NCBI RefSeq assembly: GCF_020010905.1
Contig: NZ_JAGJBY010000002.1
Coordinates: forward strand, 4,526,001-4,590,000
Length of the DNA stretch: 64,000 nucleotides
Source of the DNA: Streptomyces acidiscabies
Lineage (GTDB): Bacteria; Actinomycetota; Actinomycetes; Streptomycetales; Streptomycetaceae
Reading direction: 5' to 3'
The notes beneath the pieces are model-generated. The model did not search any database and was not told the origin of the DNA. It saw only the letters and a program-made list of their open reading frames with translations. This document shows positions 8,530 to 16,047 of the stretch, piece by piece; positions within the stretch are counted from its first letter, which is position 1; every line of letters starts with the position of its first letter. The translations under genes and the position numbers were made by a program.

Positions 8530-9753
8530 ATGCACCGGTCGTCCACACCAGACAGCGCCGGCCCGCAGCCCCGCAGAGCTTGGCTGATGCTCGCCCTGGC
8601 CACCGTCGGATTCGCCGTCAACTTCTGGGCCTGGGCGCTGCTCAGCCCGCTCGGCCCCCGCTTCAAGGACACCCTGCACCTCAGCTCCTTCCAGCAGTCG
8701 CTGCTGGTCGCGGTCCCCGTCGTGGTCGGCTCGCTGGGCCGCGTCCCCGTCGGGGCGCTCACCGACCGCTACGGCGGGCGCGTCATGTTCCCCGTCGTCT
8801 CCGCCGCCACCGTCCTGCCGGTGCTCTACCTCGGCCTCGCCGGACACTCCTCGCTGACCGCGCTCCTGGCCGGCGGGTTCTTCCTCGGCGTCGGCGGCAC
8901 CGCGTTCGCCGTCGGCGTGCCCTTCGTGAACGCCTGGTTCCCGCCCGAGCGGCGAGGGCTGGCCATCGGCGTCTTCGGCATGGGGATGGGCGGCACCGCG
9001 ATCAGCGCCCTGAGCACGGTGAAGCTGGTCGACGCGCACGGCACACGGACCCCGTTCCTCATGACCGCCGCCGCCCTCGTGGCGTACGCGCTCCTCGCGG
9101 CACTCGTCCTGCGCGACGCCCCCGGTCGCACGCCGGTGACCCAGCCGCTGGCCCGCACACTCGCCGACACCCTCCGCCTCCCGGTGACCTGGCAGGCGGC
9201 GGGGCTGTACGCGGTGGCCTTCGGCGGGTACGTCGCCTTCTCCGTCTACCTGCCGACCTACCTCAAGACCGGGTACGGGCTCACCCAAGCCGACGCGGCC
9301 GACCGGATGGCCGGGTTCGTGCTGCTCGCGGTCGCCATGCGGCCGGTCGGCGGGTGGCTCTCCGACCGGGTCGGGCCCGTCCGCGTCCTCGCGGTCGCGC
9401 TCGGCGCCGTCCTGGCCGGGGCGTGCGTCCAGTCCCTCACCCCCGACCTGGCGCCGGTCGGCACGGCCGCCTTCCTCGTCATGGCCGCCGCGCTCGGCGC
9501 GGCCAGCGGCGCGGTCTTCGCGCTCGTCGCCCTCCTGGCACCCGCCGACCGGATCGGCTCGGTCACCGGGGTCGTGGGAGCGGCCGGGGGCCTCGGCGGA
9601 TTCGTGCCGCCGCTGGTCATGGGGGCGCTGTACGGGGCGTACGGGTCGTACGCCGTCGGACTGCTCCTGCTGGGGGCGGTCGCGGCGGGGGCGCTGATGT
9701 TCACGGGGACGGGGGTGCGGTACGCGGTGAGCCGGGGCGGGGTCAGTCCATGA
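8530..9753 (+). CDS. narK: Nitrate/nitrite transporter, MFS family
   Basis: A 407-residue major facilitator with about twelve membrane helices. The nitrate signature is present as GVGGTAFAVGVPFVNAWF followed by GVFGMGMGGTAIS. The cytoplasmic loop GALTDRYGGR after helix 2 is the MFS motif A. It imports nitrate for NarGHI and/or exports nitrite. The ATG at 8530 is chosen because AAAGGACGG precedes it at good spacing; a GTG at 8509 is a poorer alternative. It is divergent from narG and probably shares its regulation. Its 3' end overlaps the convergent response regulator pseudogene by 11 bases. Confidence 0.92.
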   Translation: MHRSSTPDSAGPQPRRAWLMLALATVGFAVNFWAWALLSPLGPRFKDTLHLSSFQQSLLVAVPVVVGSLGRVPVGALTDRYGGRVMFPVVSAATVLPVLYLGLAGHSSLTALLAGGFFLGVGGTAFAVGVPFVNAWFPPERRGLAIGVFGMGMGGTAISALSTVKLVDAHGTRTPFLMTAAALVAYALLAALVLRDAPGRTPVTQPLARTLADTLRLPVTWQAAGLYAVAFGGYVAFSVYLPTYLKTGYGLTQADAADRMAGFVLLAVAMRPVGGWLSDRVGPVRVLAVALGAVLAGACVQSLTPDLAPVGTAAFLVMAAALGAASGAVFALVALLAPADRIGSVTGVVGAAGGLGGFVPPLVMGALYGAYGSYAVGLLLLGAVAAGALMFTGTGVRYAVSRGGVSP

Positions 9754-10414
9754 GCCGGCCAGGCGCGACCATGCCGTACTCGTAGGCCATCACCACGACC
9801 TGGGACCGGTCCCTGGCGCCGAGTTTCGCCATGATCCGGCTGACGTGGGTCTTCGCGGTCAGCGGGGAGACCACCAGCCGGGCGGCGATCTCGGCGTTGG
9901 CGCGGCCGGCGGCGATCAGTTCCATGACCTCGCGTTCACGGCCGGTCAGCAGGTCGAGGCGTTCGCCGGGTCGGCGTGCGGGGTCGGGGCGGCCCGCGAA
10001 CTCGGCGATGAGGCGGCGGGTGACCGAGGGGCTGATGAGGGCGTCGCCGCGCATCGCGACCCGCACCGCGTGCAGGAGTTCCGCCGGCTCGGTGTCCTTG
10101 ACGAGGAACCCCGCCGCACCGGCGCGCAGCGCGCCGTACACGTACTAGTCGAGGTCGAACGTCGTCAGCATGACCACCTTCACCGACGTCAGCTGCTCGT
10201 CGGCGGCGATGCGGCGGGCGACTTCCAGGCCGTCCATGCCGGGCATGCGGATGTCCATCAGCACGATGTCGGGGCGCAGTTCGCGGCAGGCGGTGAGCGC
10301 GGCGTGCCCGTCGGCGGCCTCGGCGACCACCTGGAAGTCCTCCTCGTCGTCGAGGACGCCGCGGATGCCCGCGCGCACGAGGCGCTGGTCGTCCGCCAGC
10401 AGGATCCTGATCAT
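9743..10414 (-). pseudogene. NarL/LuxR-family response regulator interrupted by an amber codon
   Basis: The reading frame starts at 10414 (MIRILLADDQRLVRAGIRG) with a receiver domain containing the acidic pair, the phospho-acceptor in DIVLMDIRMPGMDG, and the conserved Thr and Lys (MLTTFD; FLVKD). After MLTTFDLD a TAG occurs at 10142-10144. Reading continues in the same frame as YVYGALRAGAAGFLVKD and a LuxR helix-turn-helix (LTGREREVMELIAAGRAN...). Homologues have Glu here (FDLDEYVY), so one G-to-T change from GAG explains the stop. The DNA-binding half is untranslated unless the stop is read through or translation restarts. Its start overlaps the stop of the broken kinase gene. Confidence 0.85.
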
Positions 10415-11347
10415 CGGCTGCTCCGGTCGCCGGAGAACGGCAGCCGGGCCACGACGGCGAATCCGCTCTCCCCGCCGGGTCCGGCGTCCAGGGTCCCACC
10501 CAGCGCTCGCGCGCGGTGCGTCATCCCCGCTATCCCGCTGCCGGCCGTGTGCCCGACCGGGCCTTTCCCGTCGTCCTGGACGCCGACCGTCAGCTCCCGC
10601 TCCCCGCGGTCGAGCCGGACGACGACGTGCCGCGCACCGCTGTGCCGGACCGCGTTGGTCAGCGACTCCTGAGGGGAGAGCCGGCGCCGCTGCGCTCGAC
10701 GCGTACGTCCATCCCCGCGCGGGAGGCCGAAGCGACCAGGTCGCCGATCCCGGCCAGCCCCGGTGCGGGAGCGGTCGGAGCCTCCTCGTCGACCTGGCGC
10801 AGCACCCCGAGGGTGGCGCGCAGCTCCCGCAGCCCCTCCTTGCTGCCCTGCTTGATCGCGGCCAGCGCCTCCTGCGCCTGACCGGGGTCCTTGTGCAGCC
10901 GGTGCAGGGCGGACGACGCCTGGACGTGGATCATCGACATGGTGTGGCCGATCACGTCGTGCAACTCCCGCGCGATGCGCAGCCGCTCCCGCGTGGCACG
11001 CAGCCGGGCCTCCTCCTCGGCGTAGGCGACCCGGCCGTGGCGCATCGCGCCCAGCGCCACCACTGCCACCAGCCAGCCGGCCAGCATGAACGCCGCCGTA
11101 CCGGTCACGTCGCCGGTGTCGGCCAGGGCCCCCGCCCCCACCCCGAGGACCATCACCGCCGCCATGGCGACCGGCTCGCGGAGCCGCCCCCGGCCGCCAG
11201 CGCGTACAACGCGGCGACCGGGACCACGACGAGAGGGCCGTCGACCGTGCTCATCGAGTGGTAGACGCCGGTGCCGGCCACCGGGTGACGCCGGCGCAGC
11301 GGCAGCGCCGCGCACACCGCCGCCGCCAGCAGCCAGGAGACGAGCAC
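10411..11347 (-). pseudogene. Decayed NarL-type histidine kinase (HisKA_3)
   Basis: Pieces of one sensor kinase lie in three frames. The 5' piece (11347-11153) has membrane segments (LLAAAVCAALPLRRRHPV; GPLVVVPVAALYALAA). A frame change in a run of G at about 11190 leads to AVMVLGVGAGALADTG and the phospho-acceptor motif ERLRIARELHDVIGHTMSM. A second break near 10680 has removed part of the ATPase domain. The remainder reads PQESLTNAVRHSGARHVVV, QDDGKGPVGHTAGSGIAGM and ends GDRSSR at 10411. The N-terminus is also cut at 11347, where unrelated sequence begins. It is co-directional with the broken response regulator, so the whole two-component pair is dead or nearly so. Confidence 0.8.
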
Positions 11348-11351
11348 GGAG

Positions 11352-11636
11352 GTGGCCGCTCACCTCACCTCCAACGCCGTACACCACGGCCTGCCCGAAG
11401 AGGTTCCCCCGCAGTGCCACCTGCTGTTTCGGGCGGCAGTGACCAAGGACGGTGACCTGGTCCTCGACGTCACCGACCACAACCGCCATTTCCCTGACTT
11501 CGACCGGGAGCGCAGGGCCGGGAGCGGCCGGGGAATGCGCCGGCTCGCCAGGCTGGACGCGCAGGTCAGTTGGTTCCCGTGTTCGAACGGCATCGGCAAG
11601 ACCGTCCGTGTGATCCTGTCCGGCGGCGAGGTGACC
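11352..11636 (+). pseudogene. Fragment of an anti-sigma-factor-type ATPase (HATPase_c_2)
   Basis: The frame starting at 11352 gives AHLTSNAVHHGLPEEV, which is the N-box of RsbW/SpoIIAB-like ATPases. It continues with LVLDVTDHNRHFPDFD, RGMRRLARLDAQVSWF and GKTVRVILSGGEV, the usual end of such Streptomyces proteins. About 40-50 N-terminal residues are missing: the sequence starts abruptly at the junction with the histidine kinase relic, which lies on the other strand. No natural stop follows, and the frame runs into unrelated sequence to about 11936. It is best read as a truncated relic placed here by rearrangement. Confidence 0.65.
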
Positions 11637-11880
11637 CGGCGACGGACGTTCCACTGGACCGCGCTGTCGCCGAGATACGAGATGCCGGCTGTGTCTCCCG
11701 GATGGCCAGGGCTTCCCCGCAGGCACCGTCTCCCGCGCCCGAACGGTGAACGAGCCCGCGCACGGGAGACGGCTCCCATGTCCCAGCGCTCCTCGGGCGG
11801 GCGGCTCCACCCGCCCGCCCGAAGCGGTACGCGCCGGGACTCCCATCCGCTCCGCAACCACCAAAGGACTGGTGACCACC

Positions 11881-12480
11881 GTGCCCCCGGCCTACCGGGT
11901 ACTCCTGCCCGACCGACTTGTCGACCTCCTCGGTAAACACCTCGTCGACCTACCCGAGCCCGAACTCGACCTGCTCAACGGCCAGTTGAGGATGGACGCG
12001 GTCGCTCGCCAGCGTGCCGTACTCGCCGGCTCGCCTGTTGGGTGGGCGCTGGTGCAGCATCTGCGTGACCTCCTGGACGACGACCAGGGCGAAGGCTTCG
12101 CTGTCCTGACCACCGCCCTGCTCCTGGACCACCACGGCTTCGACGACGGCCTCAAGGCGATCACGGCCGTCCTGTCGTGGGTCGCCACACCATTGAAGGT
12201 GTACGACAACGAGCTCTTGTGGAGCCGGTTGAACGTCGACCCGGAGCACGTCGCCGGCGAGAAGCCGCTGCACATCGACGCGATCCATCGGCGCCTCCTG
12301 CGAGACGGCGTGTGCGAGGGCCTCGTCGCAGCCATGGCGTGGGCAGCATCGTCATTTCGCCCAGGACTGTCGGCGCCCATGCCGGGGCACCGCCCGACCC
12401 TGTTGCCCGAGCGGTGCCCGACGAGGGGTCCCGGTCAGACCCGGCGGCGGGTGAAGCGCTGGTTGGGGTTGCCGCTGTAG
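11881..12480 (+). pseudogene. Truncated TauD/clavaminate-synthase-like Fe(II) oxygenase (tentative)
   Basis: From a GTG at 11881, preceded by AAAGGA, the protein begins with a helical stretch (DLPEPELDLLNGQLRMDAV). It then shows GEGFAVLTTALLLDHHGF, VLSWVATPLKVYDNELLW and GEKPLHIDAIH. The order of a GFAVL strand, an 'ATPL' segment and an HxD iron motif (HID) resembles L-asparagine oxygenase/clavaminate synthase relatives. About half of the expected domain, including the distal His and Arg, is absent. Beyond HIDAIH the reading looks non-homologous and runs antisense into the end of the lipase gene. The family is a tentative recognition; truncation is more certain than identity. A GTG at 11872 is an alternative start. 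Confidence 0.45.
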
Positions 12481-13748
12481 GTCCACTGGGAGATGCGGGC
12501 GCCGTCGGTGGTCGAGTACTCCCAGACATCCATCGCCAGGCCGGACTCCCGGTTCACGAGGCTGATCACGCCACCGCCGTGCTCGACCACGCGCCACTGC
12601 TGACTGACGGCACTGGTATCGGCCTGCTGGACGACGTCCGCGCCGGTCGCGGTGCCCGTGGGTTGGAGGAACAGGCCACTGTGCAGTGCCTTGACGCGGA
12701 CGTGGCCGTTACCGGCGTCGACGAACTCGAACTGCTGGTTGGGGCGACTGTCGGTGGTCCGCTGGACGAGTTGTGCGCCGGCGGCGGTGGAGGCCCCGTT
12801 GATCTCGGCGGCCTTGCTGCTGTGCTGGGCCAGCAGGGTGTAGAGGCCCGGGCCTCCGGGCGAGTCGCCCAGCTGGGCTTCCCACCTGGTGTTGGACCCG
12901 GACGCGTCAGCCGGGAGGCGGTCCCGCGCGGCGGTGTCGCCGTACATGGTCCAGCGGGCCCAGTCGACGACGGTCCTCGGGAAGCGCTGGTCGCTCCAGA
13001 AGCTGGTGTGGCTGCCGCCGACGAAGGTGAGGAACGCCTTGGGCCAGGTGATCTCCGAGTACGCCTGCCGGGCCGAGGAGTACTGCGTGGTCGAGTCCCG
13101 GTCGCCGTGGACGAACAGGACCTTGGCCGAGACCGAGCTGGACGGGTTGCCCATGTCCACGCAGGACTGCGGGTTGGCGGAGACGATCCGGCTGTCGGGC
13201 CAGGAGGTCAGCAGACCATGGGTGACCATGCCGCCCAGGGAGTGGCCCGAGACGCCGACGCCGATGCCGGTGTTGATGTGCCCGGCCAGCGGTCCGCTCG
13301 CGTTGAGTGCGAGGGTGTTGGTGAGGATCTGCGAGACGTCCTTGGAGGTGTTGCCGTTGTTGACGTCGCTGAAGTTGTGGTTGAAGTGCGGGGCGGGGAC
13401 GATGAAGCCCGCCGAGGCCAGGGCCCGGATGATGAACAGGGAGTTCTGCGGGCTGCTTCCGTAGCCGTGGGTCATGTTGTAGACGGGGAAGACCCCGCCT
13501 GCGGCCGGGGCGTCCGTCACCGGGTTGCCGCCGGCGGTGCCGGTGGCCGGGTAGTAGACGTAGGTGGTGCAGGGGCGGCTGCCGCGGGTCCAGTTGTACC
13601 GGCGCACGCCGACCGCGAACGGCGTGGTTGGTGCTGTGTCCAGTGGCCCGGCGGCGGCCGGTGCCTGGCCCGCCCCCAGCAGGGACAGGCCCACGCCCGT
13701 CGCTCCGGCCGCGCTCATGCTGAGGAAGGTCCGTCGTCGCAAGGTCAT
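12435..13748 (-). CDS. Secreted cutinase/PETase-like alpha/beta hydrolase with ricin-type lectin domain
   Basis: A 437-residue exported esterase. The leader LRRRTFLSMSAAGATGVGLSL has the twin-arginine pattern. The catalytic domain (about residues 35-290) has the nucleophile elbow VSGHSLGGM, an Asp candidate in FVHGDRDST and a His candidate in GGSHTSFW, which gives a complete triad. The C-terminal 140 residues form a ricin B-like trefoil (RPNQQFEFVDAGNGHVRVKA; SQQWRVVEHGGGVISL; NPNQRF), probably for polysaccharide binding. The ATG is preceded by AAGGAG. Family members split triglycerides, cutin-like or synthetic polyesters; with pectinolytic neighbours, plant cutin or acyl esters are likely. 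A deleted paralogue lies at 23978-24304. Confidence 0.85.
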   Translation of the reverse strand: MTLRRRTFLSMSAAGATGVGLSLLGAGQAPAAAGPLDTAPTTPFAVGVRRYNWTRGSRPCTTYVYYPATGTAGGNPVTDAPAAGGVFPVYNMTHGYGSSPQNSLFIIRALASAGFIVPAPHFNHNFSDVNNGNTSKDVSQILTNTLALNASGPLAGHINTGIGVGVSGHSLGGMVTHGLLTSWPDSRIVSANPQSCVDMGNPSSSVSAKVLFVHGDRDSTTQYSSARQAYSEITWPKAFLTFVGGSHTSFWSDQRFPRTVVDWARWTMYGDTAARDRLPADASGSNTRWEAQLGDSPGGPGLYTLLAQHSSKAAEINGASTAAGAQLVQRTTDSRPNQQFEFVDAGNGHVRVKALHSGLFLQPTGTATGADVVQQADTSAVSQQWRVVEHGGGVISLVNRESGLAMDVWEYSTTDGARISQWTYSGNPNQRFTRRRV

Positions 13749-13776
13749 GGTGACTCCTTGGGTGAGGGGATGAGTG

Positions 13777-13809
13777 GGGGTGCCTCTATGTCTTTCATCA
13801 AGGCACCCC
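13777..13809. promoter_or_regulatory. Inverted repeat in the lipase 5' region
   Basis: GGGGTGCCT (13777-13785) and AGGCACCCC (13801-13809) form a perfect 9-bp inverted repeat with a 15-base spacer, about 30-60 bases upstream of the lipase ATG. It could be an operator or a leader hairpin. A similar GGGGTGCCTCT and ATGTCTTTCA sequence lies upstream of the truncated lipase paralogue near 24620-24680, so the element predates the duplication. Confidence 0.45.
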
Positions 13810-13857
13810 TGTCGGGTTCGGATGGGTTCGGGGTTGTGTGGCGAACAGGACGCTGAT

Positions 13858-14152
13858 GCGTTGGCGGGTGAAGGCGTTAGTAGGTGCGGGAGGCAGGATC
13901 GGCGTTCATGCGGGCGAAGGTGGAGAGGAACATGGCACGTTCGAGCTGGCGGTTGCCGCCCAGGGGTGCGTGTTCGCCGTGGACCGAGGTGCCCGACTGC
14001 TTCGTGGCGGGTGTGAGACCGGCGCAGGAGGTAGGCGACACGGCAGCCCGCTTCGCGGGCCACGGTCAGCGGGAGGGCGCCGATGGAGGCGGGCTGGTCC
14101 ACGATGACCAGGACGGTGTCGAACTTCGCGGTGAACTCCGCGAAGGCCCTCA
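13858..14152 (-). mobile_element. Relic of an IS110-family transposase (two joined pieces)
   Basis: The 5' piece (about 14152-14030) encodes AEFTAKFDTVLVIVDQPASI and LTVAREAGCRVAYL, the N-terminal DEDD region of IS110-family transposases. After an internal deletion and frame change, the 3' piece (about 14000-13860) encodes SVHGEHAPLGGNRQLERAMF and STFARMNADPASRTY, the C-terminal transposase_20 region, then a stop and a shifted RISVLFAT tail. About two thirds of the gene is gone, no ends are recognisable, and the element cannot be active. Its 5' edge is fused to the carbohydrate-binding module of the GH43 gene. Confidence 0.75.
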
Positions 14153-14225
14153 CAGAGCTGTCGCCGTTGCAGAACCCGCTGCCGGAATAGCCGGCTTGAT
14201 TCGAGTCGATCGTGCCCCGGCACTA
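14150..14225 (-). pseudogene. Orphaned CBM35-like fragment after the GH43 stop
   Basis: Past the TAG at 14223-14225 the same frame continues CRGTIDSNQAGYSGSGFCNG, a typical CBM35/CBM6 core (SNxAGYSGxGF), and then meets the IS110 relic. Together with the YEAE start before the stop, it shows that the GH43 protein once had a complete C-terminal binding module. The module is now lost through a nonsense codon plus a recombination junction. Confidence 0.7.
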
Positions 14226-16043
14226 CGCCGGAGCGGTCTCTGCCTCGTAACACCCCGGAGGCGCTGGTGTGCCGGCAGAGGTCTTGATGAGTGAGAGCTG
14301 GTCGAGGGTGACGCCGCCCGAACCGGACGCTCGCACGGTGACGGTGGCGGCCCCGCCGGGCAGTTCGATGCCGGTGAGCTCGCGCTTGGTCCAGCCACTC
14401 GACGACGGGATGGCGAGGGTGCGTTGGCTGCCGTCGGCGCCGGTGATCACAACCTGTCCGGCGCTACCCCGAGCGTGCAGGGACAGGATGTAGGTGCCTG
14501 CGGGCGCCGACTCGACCCGCTGCTCGACGCCGCCGCTGTTGCTCACCTGGAGGGCGAAGCGAGACCCGTTCACACCACCGTTGACGTTGGTCACCGAACC
14601 GCCGAGGTTCCGCCATCCCCGTACGCTGGAGACGATGACGCGGTCGGCCTGGATATCGGGGTTGAGGATGTAGTTGTTCGCCGGCCCGACGCGCCACTCC
14701 CCGGTCGTGGCGTTGAACTGCCACTGGCTCACGGAGTGGAACTGCGGCCGTGCGCCGGTCTTGGTGATCGGCACCCACTGGTTGTACCCGATGCCGTTCC
14801 AGGCGAAGCCGGCCCATCGGTCGCCGGCGTAGAGCACCGTGTTCTGCTTGGTGCCCTTGACCGTCACGAAGAACCCGGTCTGGGTCACGTGGCTGTAGTC
14901 CATTTCGGTGCCGGCAAGGACGTACTCGCTGTTGTATGAGCCCTGGACATTGCTGCTGGTCGACTCATTGACGTAGTTGACGGAGGTGTTCCAGCCGTGC
15001 AGGTCCGACGCCGCGTGGTAGTACTTGCCGTCGAGCTTGAACATGGCGTTACCCTCGCGACCGGCGCCGCTGCGGATCTGCACGCCTGGCTCGATCCGCA
15101 GCGAGTCGGACTCCCGGAACTTGGCCACGAAGCCGCGCGACCGTCCTTCGCGGTTGGAGAAGATCAGATAGTCCTTGCCGTCCTCGTCGGTGAAGACGGT
15201 CTGGTCTCCGGTGCCGGTCGTCGGCGAGTTGGTGATCTGGGTCTGGAAGTAGCCGTAGTCGAAGGTGTCGGTGGGTGAGTCGCCCTGCAGCAGCAGGACA
15301 CCGTGCCCGCCTCCGACGTAGGCCTGGGTGGCGAGTACGTACTTGCCGGTGGTCTCGTTGTACGAGACCCCGAGCCGCCCGACCCATCCCGCCTGACCGA
15401 GGGTGGCGCCGTTGTTGATCTTGGTCGAGCGCGTTGCGACGTTGTTCTCGAACTTCCAGTTCACCAGGTCCTTGGACGAGTACACGGGGATCGAGACGAA
15501 GCTGACGCTCCCGTCGTACTTCCTCGTGGGATTGGCGCGGTAGAGCTCGGCGCCGGTGTAGTGCACGCCGTACCAGTAGTAGGTGTCGCCGAACTTGAAG
15601 ACCCCGCCGCCCTGCGAATAGATGGGGTTGCCGCTGGTGTCGTTCCAGAAGGTGTTGTTCGTGATGGTCTGGAACGTGCCCTCGTCAGCGGCCTTCAGAT
15701 CGGCGGCGGCGGTCATCAGGGCTGTCTTCGCGTCGGCGACGTCCGACGTGTCGCCGGCGACCTCGGCCGCGGCGGTCAACGCCTTGGCGAAGGGCTTCCA
15801 GGAGTCAGCCGTGTACTTGGCCGGAGTGCGCTTCTGGTAGTCGGACACCAGGTACTTGAGGCCGCGATCCACTACCGGTCCAGCAGCCGCCCCCTGGTCC
15901 TGGAGCTCCGTTGCCTGTCTCTGCGTCGCAGGTGTCTCGGCCGCGGCGGTGCTCGCCGAGAGCGGCGCCGCCAAGGCCACGGACAGCAGGGTGGCGGCGG
16001 CCGACTTCCAGTACTTGGAGAGGACACGCGATCGTTGCCTCAA
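14223..16043 (-). CDS. Secreted GH43-family glycosidase with FIVAR-like and C-terminal sugar-binding regions
   Basis: About 606 residues. A leader (SAAATLLSVALAAPLSASTA) is followed by a helical FIVAR-like region (YTADSWKPFAKALTAAAEVA). The five-bladed GH43 domain starts at NTFWNDTSGNPIYSQGGGVF (about residue 130) and contains GDTYYWYGVHYTGAEL. A beta-sandwich around ALQVSNSGGVEQRVESAP follows. GH43 relatives of this form include exo-beta-1,3-galactanases, which suits arabinogalactan side chains, but the specificity is inferred. The frame stops after GCYEAETAPA, the first residues of a CBM35-like module whose remainder lies downstream. The TTG at 16043 is chosen for its GGAAGG site; ATG 16061 is an alternative. 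It is coupled to the pectate lyase gene. Confidence 0.8.
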   Translation of the reverse strand: MRQRSRVLSKYWKSAAATLLSVALAAPLSASTAAAETPATQRQATELQDQGAAAGPVVDRGLKYLVSDYQKRTPAKYTADSWKPFAKALTAAAEVAGDTSDVADAKTALMTAAADLKAADEGTFQTITNNTFWNDTSGNPIYSQGGGVFKFGDTYYWYGVHYTGAELYRANPTRKYDGSVSFVSIPVYSSKDLVNWKFENNVATRSTKINNGATLGQAGWVGRLGVSYNETTGKYVLATQAYVGGGHGVLLLQGDSPTDTFDYGYFQTQITNSPTTGTGDQTVFTDEDGKDYLIFSNREGRSRGFVAKFRESDSLRIEPGVQIRSGAGREGNAMFKLDGKYYHAASDLHGWNTSVNYVNESTSSNVQGSYNSEYVLAGTEMDYSHVTQTGFFVTVKGTKQNTVLYAGDRWAGFAWNGIGYNQWVPITKTGARPQFHSVSQWQFNATTGEWRVGPANNYILNPDIQADRVIVSSVRGWRNLGGSVTNVNGGVNGSRFALQVSNSGGVEQRVESAPAGTYILSLHARGSAGQVVITGADGSQRTLAIPSSSGWTKRELTGIELPGGAATVTVRASGSGGVTLDQLSLIKTSAGTPAPPGCYEAETAPA

Positions 16044-16047
16044 GAGG

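Noticed and set aside
10142..10144. TAG in the response regulator as pyrrolysine or programmed readthrough
   Set aside because: No stem-loop or Pyl machinery is seen, homologues have Glu (GAG) here, and the partner kinase is also broken, so simple decay is the better explanation.
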